DNA from: an uncultured Anaeroplasma sp.
GTDB taxonomy: Bacteria; Bacillota_I; Bacilli_A; Acholeplasmatales; Anaeroplasmataceae
Reading direction: 5' to 3'
DNA length: 22,646 nt
NCBI GenBank assembly: GCA_934216145.1
Contig: CAKQBG010000032.1
Location: 1-22,646 of the forward strand
Position numbers and translations under genes: made by a program. Under the pieces are notes generated by a model that did no database searches, was not told where the DNA came from, and saw only the letters and a program-made list of their open reading frames with translations. Below are positions 1 through 6,810 of the stretch, one piece after another (position 1 is the stretch's first letter; every line of letters starts with the position of its first letter).

Positions 1-111
1 TATACTTTACAATTTTATCCTGAAAAAAGGGAAAAATATTTGAATATTATTAATTCGGGTTTTATTCATTTTGAAGGTTCTTATAAAAAAAAAATTTTAA
101 AAATACGTTGA
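1..111 (+). CDS. C-terminal fragment of an unidentified protein
   Basis: The window opens inside a reading frame that starts at base 1 and runs 36 codons to a TGA at 109-111. The visible tail is rich in Lys, Ile, Tyr and Phe and ends in a basic stretch (KKKILKIR). I do not recognise the family from this fragment. A clear intrinsic terminator about 50 bases downstream (164-199) supports this being the end of a real transcription unit and not a chance frame. Nothing can be said about function or true length. Confidence 0.5.
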   Translation, partial: YTLQFYPEKREKYLNIINSGFIHFEGSYKKKILKIR

Positions 112-163
112 AAGAATATAATAAAATTTTAAATAAATAGCAAATTATTTTATAATCAAAACT

Positions 164-199
164 AGGTAAGTTTACTCTTTGAGTATGCTTACCTTTTTA
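164..199 (+). terminator. Rho-independent terminator after the leftmost gene
   Basis: The arms AGGTAAG...TACTC and GAGTA...CTTACCT (164-177 and 181-194) pair as 7 bp plus 5 bp around a 2x2 internal loop, with a TTT loop. A run of five T follows directly. It separates the partial gene at 1-111 from cysK. Confidence 0.85.
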
Positions 200-329
200 T
201 ATATTAATAATATATTTTATTTGTTATCTTCATTATTAATATTTTTTAATTATATAAATTCAATATTTGTTTAATAATTTAAATTCATAATTATATTATT
301 ATTTACTTATACTATTATTGAGGGATAAT

Positions 330-1235
330 ATGATATTTAAAAATATAAGAGATATGATTGGTAATACACCTATTTTAATGGCTAGTAAATATTGTGATTA
401 TTATAATTTGAATATAGAGCTTTATGTTAAACTTGAAGGATTTAATCCTACAGGAAGTGTAAAGGATAGAGCTGTTTTAAATATGATAAAGGATTTAGAA
501 AATAAAGGAATATTAAGAAGTGGCTCTACAATAATAGAAGCTACTAGTGGTAATACTGGTATTTCAATTGCAGCAGTTTCTTCTTATTCTGGATATAATT
601 CAATAATCGTTATGCCTTTGAATATGTCTATTGAAAGAAGAAAGATGATTGAAGCTTTAGGGGGTAGGGTTGAATTAACTGAAGCATCTCTTGGAATGAG
701 TGGAGCAATAAAAAAGGCAAAAGAATTGAATGAAAAAATACCCAATAGTATTATATTAGATCAATTTAATAATTATAATAATGTATTAGCTCATTATAAT
801 ACTGCAATAGAATTAATTAATGATTTAAAAGAAATTGATGCGGTTATTATGGGAGTTGGTACAGGAGGTACTATATCTGGTGTTGCAAGCTTTTTTAAAG
901 AAAATGATATTAATACAAAAATAATAGCGGTTGAACCTACTGAATCAAATGTTTTAAGTGGTGGTTGTAAGGGAAGTCATAAAATACAAGGAATAGGTGC
1001 TGGATTTATTCCTTCTATTTTGAGAATGGATTTAATAGATGAAATTATTTCTGTTAGTTATAATGATTGTATTTTAGAAGCAAGAGCGTTTGCTAAAACT
1101 GAGGGTATACTTTTAGGTATTTCCTCAGGTGCGATTTTACATGCAGCAAGATTATGTAGTAAAAAATATAATAAAATAGCTGTAGTATTGCCAGATTTAG
1201 GTTATAAATATTTATCTACTGATTTATATGAATGA
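330..1235 (+). CDS. cysK: Cysteine synthase (O-acetylserine sulfhydrylase), PLP-dependent
   Basis: Joins O-acetylserine and sulfide to give cysteine in the cytosol. The 301-residue protein is a normal length and follows the CysK/CysM pattern: GNTP at 11-14, then NPTGSVKDR with the PLP Schiff-base lysine at K45. After these come TSGNTGIS (phosphate/substrate loop), GVGTGGTISG (PLP phosphate loop), and ISSGA near the C-terminus. The usual PDSGERYLST ending is altered to PDLGYKYLST. I chose the ATG at 330 over the in-frame TTG at 318 because GAGGG at 320-324 lies at proper spacing before 330. It is monocistronic, between a terminator upstream and the separate T-box promoter downstream. Its place beside a methionine transport operon fits sulfur amino acid metabolism. 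A related beta-family enzyme such as cystathionine beta-synthase is possible, but the short length favours CysK. Confidence 0.93.
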   Translation: MIFKNIRDMIGNTPILMASKYCDYYNLNIELYVKLEGFNPTGSVKDRAVLNMIKDLENKGILRSGSTIIEATSGNTGISIAAVSSYSGYNSIIVMPLNMSIERRKMIEALGGRVELTEASLGMSGAIKKAKELNEKIPNSIILDQFNNYNNVLAHYNTAIELINDLKEIDAVIMGVGTGGTISGVASFFKENDINTKIIAVEPTESNVLSGGCKGSHKIQGIGAGFIPSILRMDLIDEIISVSYNDCILEARAFAKTEGILLGISSGAILHAARLCSKKYNKIAVVLPDLGYKYLSTDLYE

Positions 1236-1249
1236 AGTTTGATATAACT

Positions 1250-1275
1250 TTTTTTTATCACAAAAGATAAAAAAT
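1250..1275. terminator. Weak AT-rich hairpin behind cysK, possible terminator
   Basis: A T-rich arm ending in ATC pairs with GATAAAAAA around the short loop ACAAAA. There is only one G-C pair and no downstream T run on the + strand, so termination here is doubtful. It is the only candidate between cysK and the T-box promoter. Confidence 0.3.
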
Positions 1276-1281
1276 AAAGAT

Positions 1282-1310
1282 TATGCAAATTGTTTTTACA
1301 TTGCTATAAT
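1282..1310 (+). promoter_or_regulatory. Extended -10 promoter for the T-box/metNIQ transcript
   Basis: A perfect TATAAT lies at 1305-1310, preceded by TGC (1302-1304), which is the extended -10 arrangement. The -35 region at the usual distance (1282-1287, TATGCA) is poor, which an extended -10 can offset. Transcription would begin near 1317, shortly before T-box Stem I. Confidence 0.65.
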
Positions 1311-1324
1311 CTAGTTGTCTTAAA

Positions 1325-1585
1325 TTAATAGAGCGTTGATAGGAAGAGTAATTAAAGAAATGCTTATAGAGAGGTCTAGTATGGTGAAATAGACTAGTAG
1401 GTATTTAATGAACATGGACCAGGAGCTTCATCTTAAGGCATATGCTAAGTGATGAGGGATTCGCCCTTTATAGCGATAGAGTATGATTGTACTCGAAAAG
1501 GTAGACATCGTGAGGTGTCTATAAAAAAAGGTGGTAACACGATAATTTCGTCCTTTATGTATAAATACGTAAAGGCTTTTTTTTT
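1325..1585 (+). ncRNA. T-box riboswitch, methionine specifier
   Basis: A leader RNA that senses uncharged tRNA and controls metNIQ by transcription antitermination. Stem I carries the GGAAGAGTA motif (about 1341-1349), AGAGAGG and GGTGAAA in its distal part, and the specifier-loop context GAAC-ATG-GACC. The specifier codon is ATG at 1414-1416 (Met). A Stem III hairpin sits at about 1502-1522. The T-box sequence GGTGGTAACACG spans 1530-1541, with TGGT at 1532-1535 to pair with the tRNA acceptor end; the U in the variable position suits the A discriminator of tRNA-Met. The intrinsic terminator at 1552-1585 is the off state. The specifier matches the encoded methionine ABC transporter, which supports the assignment. 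Confidence 0.95.
1552..1585 (+). terminator. T-box leader terminator
   Basis: CCTTTATGTA (1552-1561) pairs with TACGTAAAGG (1566-1575) with one G-U pair, followed by nine T. Its 5' arm overlaps the region that the T-box sequence uses for the antiterminator, as expected for transcriptional control by tRNA-Met. Confidence 0.92.
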
Positions 1586-1600
1586 GAAAGGATGATATGT

Positions 1601-2674
1601 ATGATTGAAATTAAAAATCTAAATAAAACTTATCATTTAAAAACTGGTGATGTAGAAGCGATTAAGAATGTTTCTCTTGAAATTAATGATGGTGAGATAT
1701 TTGGTATTATTGGTTATTCTGGTGCAGGTAAGTCATCTTTAGTTAGATGTATAAATTTACTTGAAATTCCTGATTCTGGAGAAATTTCAGTTGATGGAAT
1801 AAAGCTTACTTATAATGAGCCAGATGAAAAGAAGGGCATTCGAATGCGCACTATTAATAGTAAAGGTCTTCAAGCTGCAAGAAGAAATATTGGTATGATT
1901 TTCCAACATTTTAATCTTTTAGATCGTTCTACAGTGTTTGATAATGTTGCATATCCATTAAAGTATACTAAAAAAACTAAAGAAGAAATAGAAAATAGGG
2001 TTGATAAACTTTTAGAGCTTGTTGATTTAAAGGATAAAAAATATGTATATCCATCTCAATTATCAGGTGGACAAAAACAAAGAGTCGCTATAGCGCGTGC
2101 TTTAGCAAATAATCCTAGAGTTTTATTGTCTGATGAAGCAACTAGTGCTCTAGATCCTGAGGCTACTGATGCAATATTAAATTTACTTAAAAAGCTTAAT
2201 AAAGAATTAGGAATAACAATAGTTGTAATAACACATGAAATGTCAGTAATTAAAACTATTTGTCATCGTGTTGCAGTTATGGAAGAAGGAAAAGTTGTAG
2301 AATTAGGTAATGTATATGACATATTCTCAAATCCTCAACAACCAATAACAAAAAAATTTATTTCATCTACATCAGCGTTAAGTAAAATAGATTTATTAAT
2401 TCATGAAGATGAGGAATTAACAAATCCATTAAATGGAAAGTTAATTAAGCTTCAATTTGGTAAGGATTCAGTAGGAGATGCATTAATATCTGATGTTTCT
2501 AGAAGATTTAATGTTAATATTAATATAGTTTTAGCTAATGTTGAGATTTTACAAGGTTCTTCACTTGGAAGTATGATTGCTTTAATTAAAGGTGAGGATG
2601 ATAATATAAATAAGGCTTTAGATTATATAAAAAAGAACCATGTTAATGTTACTAATATAGGAGGTAATGAGTAA
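1601..2674 (+). CDS. metN: Methionine ABC transporter ATP-binding protein
   Basis: Cytosolic ATPase that drives methionine import with MetI and MetQ. Counting from ATG 1601 it has Walker A GYSGAGKS (38-45), the Q-loop at Q102 (FQHFNLL), signature LSGGQKQR (154-161), Walker B VLLSDE (174-179), the SALD D-loop and H212 (VITHE). The last 70-80 residues form the NIL ligand-sensing domain typical of MetN, which in the known transporter binds methionine and inhibits transport. I prefer ATG 1601 to the in-frame ATG at 1592 because AAAGGA at 1587-1592 is properly spaced only for 1601. About 12-13 extra, charged residues lie between the LT of DGIKLT and ARRNIG compared with well-known MetN proteins. 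It is the first gene after the Met T-box and its stop overlaps the metI start. Confidence 0.95.
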   Translation: MIEIKNLNKTYHLKTGDVEAIKNVSLEINDGEIFGIIGYSGAGKSSLVRCINLLEIPDSGEISVDGIKLTYNEPDEKKGIRMRTINSKGLQAARRNIGMIFQHFNLLDRSTVFDNVAYPLKYTKKTKEEIENRVDKLLELVDLKDKKYVYPSQLSGGQKQRVAIARALANNPRVLLSDEATSALDPEATDAILNLLKKLNKELGITIVVITHEMSVIKTICHRVAVMEEGKVVELGNVYDIFSNPQQPITKKFISSTSALSKIDLLIHEDEELTNPLNGKLIKLQFGKDSVGDALISDVSRRFNVNINIVLANVEILQGSSLGSMIALIKGEDDNINKALDYIKKNHVNVTNIGGNE

Positions 2675-3387
2675 TGAATTTGATATTTTTATCATTATTT
2701 TCTAATTTGATTGAATATTGGGATAAGTTTATAAATAATTGTCTTGCAACATTTGAGATGTTTATTATTTCTGGTATTTTTTCATTTGTGCTTGGATTAA
2801 TATTTGGTATAATGCTTGTTGTATTTAAAAAAGATGGAATTAAGCAAAATAGAATAATATATTTAATTATAAGTGTAATTATTAATGTTTTTCGTTCAAT
2901 TCCATTTGTTATTTTACTTGTATTTTTAATTCCATTCACAAGAACAGTTATGGGAACTGCAATTGGTGTTAAGGGTGCAATTATACCACTTATTTTTGGA
3001 ACTGTACCATTCTTTTCAAGACAAGTTGAAACTGCTCTTGAAAATGTTGATAATGGTAAAATTGAGGCAGCCAGAAGCATGGGTAGTGGAGTTTTTGGAC
3101 TAATATTTAGAGTTTATTTACATGAATCAGTACCAGAACTTATTCGTGTAACAACAATTACAGCTATTTCCCTTGTTGGTCTTACAACAATGGCTGGCGC
3201 TGTAGGTGCTGGAGGTCTTGGAGATTTTGCGATTAATTATGGACAAGGATTAAACCACCAGGATATAGTTTATGCATGTATTATTGTATTATTAATATTT
3301 ATTTGCATATTACAATTTATTGGTTCTTTCTTTGCTAAAAAGACTACAAATAGAGGACTATTTAAGCATACTAAAAAAAATAATTAA
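2674..3387 (+). CDS. metI: Methionine ABC transporter permease
   Basis: Membrane channel subunit of the methionine importer. The 237 residues hold about five hydrophobic segments: near 25-48, 63-92, 107-118, 158-183 and 196-217. The cytoplasmic EAA loop begins near residue 131 (EAARSMGSGVFGLIF...PELI) and docks onto MetN. The start ATG overlaps the metN stop (TAATG), and AGGAGG lies at 2659-2664, so translation is coupled. The protein is slightly longer than the usual 217 or so residues, through a basic C-terminal tail. The BPD_transp_1 family call is secure; the methionine substrate follows from the T-box, the NIL domain in metN and the adjoining metQ. Confidence 0.94.
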   Translation: MNLIFLSLFSNLIEYWDKFINNCLATFEMFIISGIFSFVLGLIFGIMLVVFKKDGIKQNRIIYLIISVIINVFRSIPFVILLVFLIPFTRTVMGTAIGVKGAIIPLIFGTVPFFSRQVETALENVDNGKIEAARSMGSGVFGLIFRVYLHESVPELIRVTTITAISLVGLTTMAGAVGAGGLGDFAINYGQGLNHQDIVYACIIVLLIFICILQFIGSFFAKKTTNRGLFKHTKKNN

Positions 3388-3405
3388 AAAAGAGGAGAAT
3401 TTAAG

Positions 3406-4338
3406 ATGAAAAAGAATTTGTTTAAGAAAATTTTAGGTTTAACAGCAGTTATAGGAGTTGGTATTTTGACATTAGGAATATCATCATGTGGTAAGAGTAA
3501 TACAGTTAAAATTGGTGTATGTGGTGCTTCAAATGATCATTGGAAGGCTGTACAATATGTTTTAGATCAGGAAAATTCAGGAATTAAGCTTGAACTTGTA
3601 GAGTTTAGTGCTTATACTTTACCAAATCAAGCTTTAAATAGTGGTGATATTGATCTAAACGCATTCCAACATAAAGCATATTTAAATAAAGATGCAAATG
3701 ATAATAATTATGAATTATCAGTAATTGGTGATACATTAATTGCTCCACTTACTATTTATTCAAAAAAATATAATAGTGTAGATGAAATTAAAGCTGCTGC
3801 AGGAGAAAATGGTACTGCACAAGTTGCAAAAAATGCATTAAAACTTGCAATTCCTAATGATGGTACTAATCAAAGTCGTGGTATTAAATTATTAGAAAGT
3901 GCTGGCTTCATTGAAGTTAATCCTGCGGCAGGATATACTCCAGAATTAAAGGATATCACTAAGTATTTATATAATGTTGAGGTTTTGCCTCAAGCCGCAA
4001 ATACTCTTCCTTCAACATTAGATGATTATGCTGGTGCTACTATTAATGGTACATATGCTATACCTCAAAAGTTAATTCCTTCTAAAGATGGATTATTAAT
4101 TGAAAAGCAGGATGAATCTGGTAATAATCCTTATGTTAATATTATTGTATCTAGAACATCTGATAAGGATAATGCAACATATAAGAAAATAGTTGATGCT
4201 TTCCATTCACAAATTGTTGCTGAATATATTTTAGGAAAGTTTAAAGAAGCATTTTATCCTTCATTCGATTATGTTGAAAAGAATGCTGATGCTTATAATG
4301 CTACAGTTGAGTTAGTTGATGCTGCTATAAAATTGTAA
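3406..4338 (+). CDS. metQ: Methionine-binding lipoprotein (NlpA/MetQ family)
   Basis: Substrate-binding lipoprotein that captures methionine outside the membrane and hands it to MetI. A basic N-terminus, a hydrophobic segment and the lipobox ISSC place lipidation at Cys28. Family motifs visible are NQALNSGDIDLNAFQH (about 74-89), LAIPNDGTNQSRGIKLLESAG, ATINGTYAIP, and NPYVNIIVSR followed by KKIVDAFHS. AGAGGAG at 3391-3397 precedes the ATG at good spacing. The mature protein is a little longer than many MetQ proteins, with a small insertion after IYSKKYNSVDEIK. It is the third gene of the T-box operon. Peptide or D-methionine binding by the same family cannot be excluded. Confidence 0.95.
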   Translation: MKKNLFKKILGLTAVIGVGILTLGISSCGKSNTVKIGVCGASNDHWKAVQYVLDQENSGIKLELVEFSAYTLPNQALNSGDIDLNAFQHKAYLNKDANDNNYELSVIGDTLIAPLTIYSKKYNSVDEIKAAAGENGTAQVAKNALKLAIPNDGTNQSRGIKLLESAGFIEVNPAAGYTPELKDITKYLYNVEVLPQAANTLPSTLDDYAGATINGTYAIPQKLIPSKDGLLIEKQDESGNNPYVNIIVSRTSDKDNATYKKIVDAFHSQIVAEYILGKFKEAFYPSFDYVEKNADAYNATVELVDAAIKL

Positions 4339-4353
4339 TTTGAATTATTATTT

Positions 4354-4383
4354 CCCCAATTTTTAAAGATTGGGGATTATTTT
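4354..4383 (+). terminator. Hairpin between metQ and the M20 gene, probable partial terminator
   Basis: CCCCAAT (4354-4360) and ATTGGGG (4369-4375) form a perfect 7 bp stem with an 8-base loop, followed by ATTATTTT, not a clean T run. It could stop part of the transcription after metQ and so lower expression of the downstream hydrolase. Confidence 0.6.
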
Positions 4384-4426
4384 ACTGAGAGGTTTTTAAT
4401 TAAATTGAAAAAGGAAGTATATTTAT

Positions 4427-5626
4427 ATGACGGATTTAAAAAAAATAGTATTAGATGAAACAAAGAATTATTATAAAAAAGTAGTTGAATTACGTAGATA
4501 TTTACATTCACATCCAGAATTGCCTAAAAAAGAATTTAATACAGCAACTAAAATAGAAGAAGAATTAGATAAACTTGGATTAATGCATAAGCGTGTTGGA
4601 GAAACTGGTATATATAGTGAAATAAAAGGTACTAAATGTGATGGAATTAATAAAACAATAGTTTTAAGGGCTGATATTGATGCTTTACCTATTAAAGAAG
4701 GACATATTTGTGAATATTCTAGTCAAAATGATGGAGTTATGCATGCCTGTGGTCATGATGCTCATACGGCATCTCTTCTTACTGCTGCAAATATTTTAGT
4801 TAAACATAAAGATTTATTTAGTGGAACTATTAGATTATGTTTTCAACAGGCAGAAGAGATTGGATATGGAGCTAGATTATTTGTCGATGGTGGTTATTTG
4901 GATGGGGCTAATAGAACATTTGGCATACATGTTGGATCAAATATTCCTGTTGGAAAAATTGTCGTTATGAGTGGTGCAAATAATGCTTCTGTTGATTGGT
5001 TTAAAATCAATATTACAGGTAAATCAGCTCATGTTTCAACTCCTGAATTAGGTATTGATGCAGCTTATATTATTAGTCAAATTGTTGTTGGTGTTCAATC
5101 ACTTATTACAAGAACAACATCACCAATGGATAATGTTTTAATTGGTATTGGAAAAATTAACGCTGGTAGTGGATATAATATTGTGGCTGAGAATGCTTCA
5201 TGTGAAGGTACAATTAGAGTGTTCTCACAAGAAATAAGGAAAAGTATAAAGAAGAAGCTTGAAATGTTAGTAAGTAATACCTGTCAAATATATGGGGCAT
5301 CATATTCTATAGAATGGGCTGATTTTACGTCTCCTTTAATTAATGATGAAAAATCCACATTAGAAGCTCAAAAAGTTGCGGTCGAATTATTTGGTAAAAG
5401 TAATGTTATTACATCAAGGAAAGCATCTTTAGGTGGAGATGATATGGCTGAATTCATATTAAAGGTTCCAGGTGTATATGCTTTTGTTGGAACGCGAAAT
5501 GAAGATATTTTTGAAACTACTGTTGCACACCATAATCCTTATTTTGATATTGATGAAAATGGTTTAAAAACTAGTGTAGCAATGTATGTTGGTTATGCTA
5601 TTGAATATTTAAATAATTTAGTATAA
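4427..5626 (+). CDS. M20-family amidohydrolase (N-acyl-amino acid hydrolase type)
   Basis: Zinc or manganese amidohydrolase of the M20D group (YxeP/hippurate hydrolase/IAA-amino acid hydrolase-like), expected to cleave N-acyl amino acids or related amides in the cytosol. The 399 residues carry LRADIDALPI, then HACGHDAHTA with metal ligands C108 and H110. Next come QAEEIG with the catalytic/metal pair E143-E144, and H168 in the short FGIHVGS motif. A smaller dimerisation domain follows, and the ending is THR-less but has AHHNPYFDIDE. AAGGAAG at 4411-4417 supports the start. It lies behind metQ, separated by a leaky-looking hairpin, so it probably belongs to the Met-controlled unit. Release of methionine from an N-acyl form is a reasonable inference, but the substrate cannot be read from sequence. 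Confidence 0.88.
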   Translation: MTDLKKIVLDETKNYYKKVVELRRYLHSHPELPKKEFNTATKIEEELDKLGLMHKRVGETGIYSEIKGTKCDGINKTIVLRADIDALPIKEGHICEYSSQNDGVMHACGHDAHTASLLTAANILVKHKDLFSGTIRLCFQQAEEIGYGARLFVDGGYLDGANRTFGIHVGSNIPVGKIVVMSGANNASVDWFKINITGKSAHVSTPELGIDAAYIISQIVVGVQSLITRTTSPMDNVLIGIGKINAGSGYNIVAENASCEGTIRVFSQEIRKSIKKKLEMLVSNTCQIYGASYSIEWADFTSPLINDEKSTLEAQKVAVELFGKSNVITSRKASLGGDDMAEFILKVPGVYAFVGTRNEDIFETTVAHHNPYFDIDENGLKTSVAMYVGYAIEYLNNLV

Positions 5627-5682
5627 ATTTATAAAAATATATTAAGTTAAATCAAAATAAATTAAGTAATAAGGCATTTGAA

Positions 5683-5703
5683 TTTGATTAAATATTAATC
5701 AAA
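5683..5703. repeat. Perfect 9-bp palindrome with 3-base spacer
   Basis: TTTGATTAA (5683-5691) and TTAATCAAA (5695-5703) are exact inverted repeats around ATA. There is no T run after it, so it is not a standard terminator. It sits where recognisable similarity to MetQ begins in the decayed gene downstream, so it may mark a deletion junction or simply act as a weak 3' end for the M20 transcript. Confidence 0.45.
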
Positions 5704-6309
5704 CTAATTACCAACATGTACCATATTTATAGACATATACAGGTACAACTGAGCTTACAGAAACTTGTAAGGTCACTATGAGCTACTTGGAATTTATCAA
5801 GGAAAAGAAGATGCTACATTAGAATCGGCAAAAACAGTAGAGGTTTGTGATGATGTATCTAATGCAATTCGTGCTTTTGAATTATTAAAACAAAAGAATG
5901 TTATTACAAATAATCATATTTCTGAAGAGGGTACTAAATTAACATTTGAAGAAAAGAGTAGACTTCAAATAATGGTGTGACAGTAATTTTAATTTCTGAA
6001 AATCTATTAGTATCATCAAAGAAAGATTATGATATAGCTTGTTTACCATGTAATAGAGCTTAAACTAGTAATGTTTTATCTACAACACGTTTAGCAGTAG
6101 AGGATAATCCTAAACAGTTTTCTTTAAATGCTAATGTATTAGCTGTTAGAAAGAATGATTATTTAAATGATTCTTCTTATAAGGCTAAGATTGATACATT
6201 AACAGATGTATTATCTATAGATTTTTCAGATTTTGTAAATACAAAATACAATGGAGTTATTATTTGTGATTTATCTTCTCAAATTGATTTAAGAAAGAAT
6301 ATTAAGTAA
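5700..6309 (+). pseudogene. Decayed MetQ/NlpA-type substrate-binding protein gene
   Basis: Pieces of an NlpA-family protein follow one another in correct order but in three frames. Frame A (5700-5770) reads QHVPYL, the family's FQHxxYL motif, then a TAG at 5730-5732 and TYTGTTELTET. Frame B (5771-5980) reads HYELLGIYQGKED, then VCDDVSNAIRAFELLKQKNVI, which matches LAIPNDGTNQSRGIKLLESAG of the intact MetQ nearby, and ends in TGA. Frame C (from about 5968) reads NGVTVILISENLLVSSKKDYDIACLPCN, a TAA at 6061-6063, then TSNVLSTTRLAVEDN and NANVLAVRKNDYLNDSSYKAKID, the family's C-terminal block, ending at TAA 6307-6309. The signal peptide, lipobox and first third are gone. It is not a copy of the adjacent metQ: residues differ widely, so it is a separate paralogue. 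A terminator follows at 6330. Confidence 0.85.
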
Positions 6310-6329
6310 TTTTATTTGAATATAAATTT

Positions 6330-6361
6330 AACGGTTTCAATTTATTTTTGGACCGTTTTTT
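6330..6361 (+). terminator. Rho-independent terminator after the decayed binding-protein gene
   Basis: AACGGT (6330-6335) pairs with ACCGTT (6352-6357), with extra CAA/TTG pairing inside, followed by a run of T through 6361. It closes the methionine region before the purine promoter. Confidence 0.75.
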
Positions 6362-6540
6362 AGTCTTTTTCAAAGTGAAACGTTTTATTTGGAAAAATGC
6401 CGAAAAATATAATTCTAAATATTTAATTATATTTTAAATTATATTTTATTTATATTCGATTGATAAAATTAAATTTTTAATGTTGGTTAAACGACTTGAA
6501 TATATTTATGAAAATAGGGAAAAAGAGACGAATTTTGTTA
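6362..6540. other. AT-rich non-coding spacer upstream of the purine promoter
   Basis: I see no open frame with a ribosome binding site and no strong hairpin here. The stretch is almost pure A/T with scattered CGAA or TTCG tetramers (6401, 6455, 6529), the core of PurR boxes known from Firmicutes. The spacing and flanks are too loose to call an operator from most of them. Confidence 0.5.
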
Positions 6541-6569
6541 TTTACGAATTTAATTTAATATGGTAAAAT
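6541..6569 (+). promoter_or_regulatory. Probable promoter of the purine operon
   Basis: TTTACG (6541-6546) and TAAAAT (6564-6569) are separated by exactly 17 bases, and a TGG lies before the -10. Transcription would begin near 6576, a few bases before the P1 stem of the riboswitch at 6582, which is the position expected for a riboswitch leader. Two CGAA tetramers at 6529 and 6545 overlap or abut the -35 element. Confidence 0.6.
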
Positions 6570-6581
6570 TAAGAAGTATTG

Positions 6582-6655
6582 TTTTTTGGTATAATAGCTT
6601 TAATATGGAAAGCAAGTCTCTACCCTGAACCGCAAATTACAGGACTACCAAAAAA
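6582..6655 (+). ncRNA. Guanine-class purine riboswitch aptamer
   Basis: Three-way junction with all the core parts. P1 is a perfect 10 bp helix (6582-6591 with 6646-6655). J1/2 carries TATAAT. P2 is GCTTT/AAAGC (6597-6601, 6609-6613) with loop AATATGG. J2/3 is AAGTCTCTACC-like. P3 is CCTG/CAGG (6624-6627, 6640-6643) with loop CCGCAAAT. The specificity base before the P1 3' strand, equivalent to position 74 of the xpt aptamer, is C (6645), so the ligand is guanine or hypoxanthine; adenine aptamers have U there. P3 has an A-A mismatch after its fourth pair. It heads the purine operon, so guanine should turn transcription off. Confidence 0.95.
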
Positions 6656-6761
6656 TATAATAGGGACTTACTTGGATCGGAGATTTCTATGAAATTTTTT
6701 GAGATGCAAGTTAATATTTTAATAAGACCATTAAACCAAAATAATGGTTATTTCACTATGT

Positions 6762-6795
6762 AACAACACGCCCATATTGTGTTGTTTTTTGTTTT
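6762..6795 (+). terminator. Purine leader terminator (expression platform)
   Basis: AACAACAC (6762-6769) and GTGTTGTT (6779-6786) form a perfect 8 bp stem with a 9-base loop, followed by a T-rich tract, just before the purK ribosome binding site. It is the likely off-state terminator for the guanine riboswitch. Unusually, about 105 bases separate it from the aptamer P1 stem. Confidence 0.88.
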
Positions 6796-6810
6796 TAGAG
6801 GAGAATTATT

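Noticed and set aside
318..329. TTG start for cysK at 318
   Set aside because: The GAGGG at 320-324 would lie inside the coding region. It is properly spaced for the ATG at 330, which gives a family-typical N-terminus.
2652..3080. Open frame of 142 codons on the minus strand opposite metI
   Set aside because: It is antisense to a clear permease gene, has no ribosome binding site of note, and its content is what an AT-rich membrane-protein gene gives in reverse.
6590..6595. TATAAT that looks like an ideal -10 element before purK
   Set aside because: It is the conserved junction J1/2 of the purine riboswitch aptamer, and no suitable -35 lies 17 bases upstream. The promoter at 6541-6569 places the start before P1 as needed.
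6656..6761. A second, tandem riboswitch aptamer between the guanine aptamer and the terminator
   Set aside because: The stretch forms hairpins but lacks the conserved loops and junctions of purine, PRPP, ppGpp or preQ1 aptamers as far as I can recognise. It is better treated as an extended expression platform.
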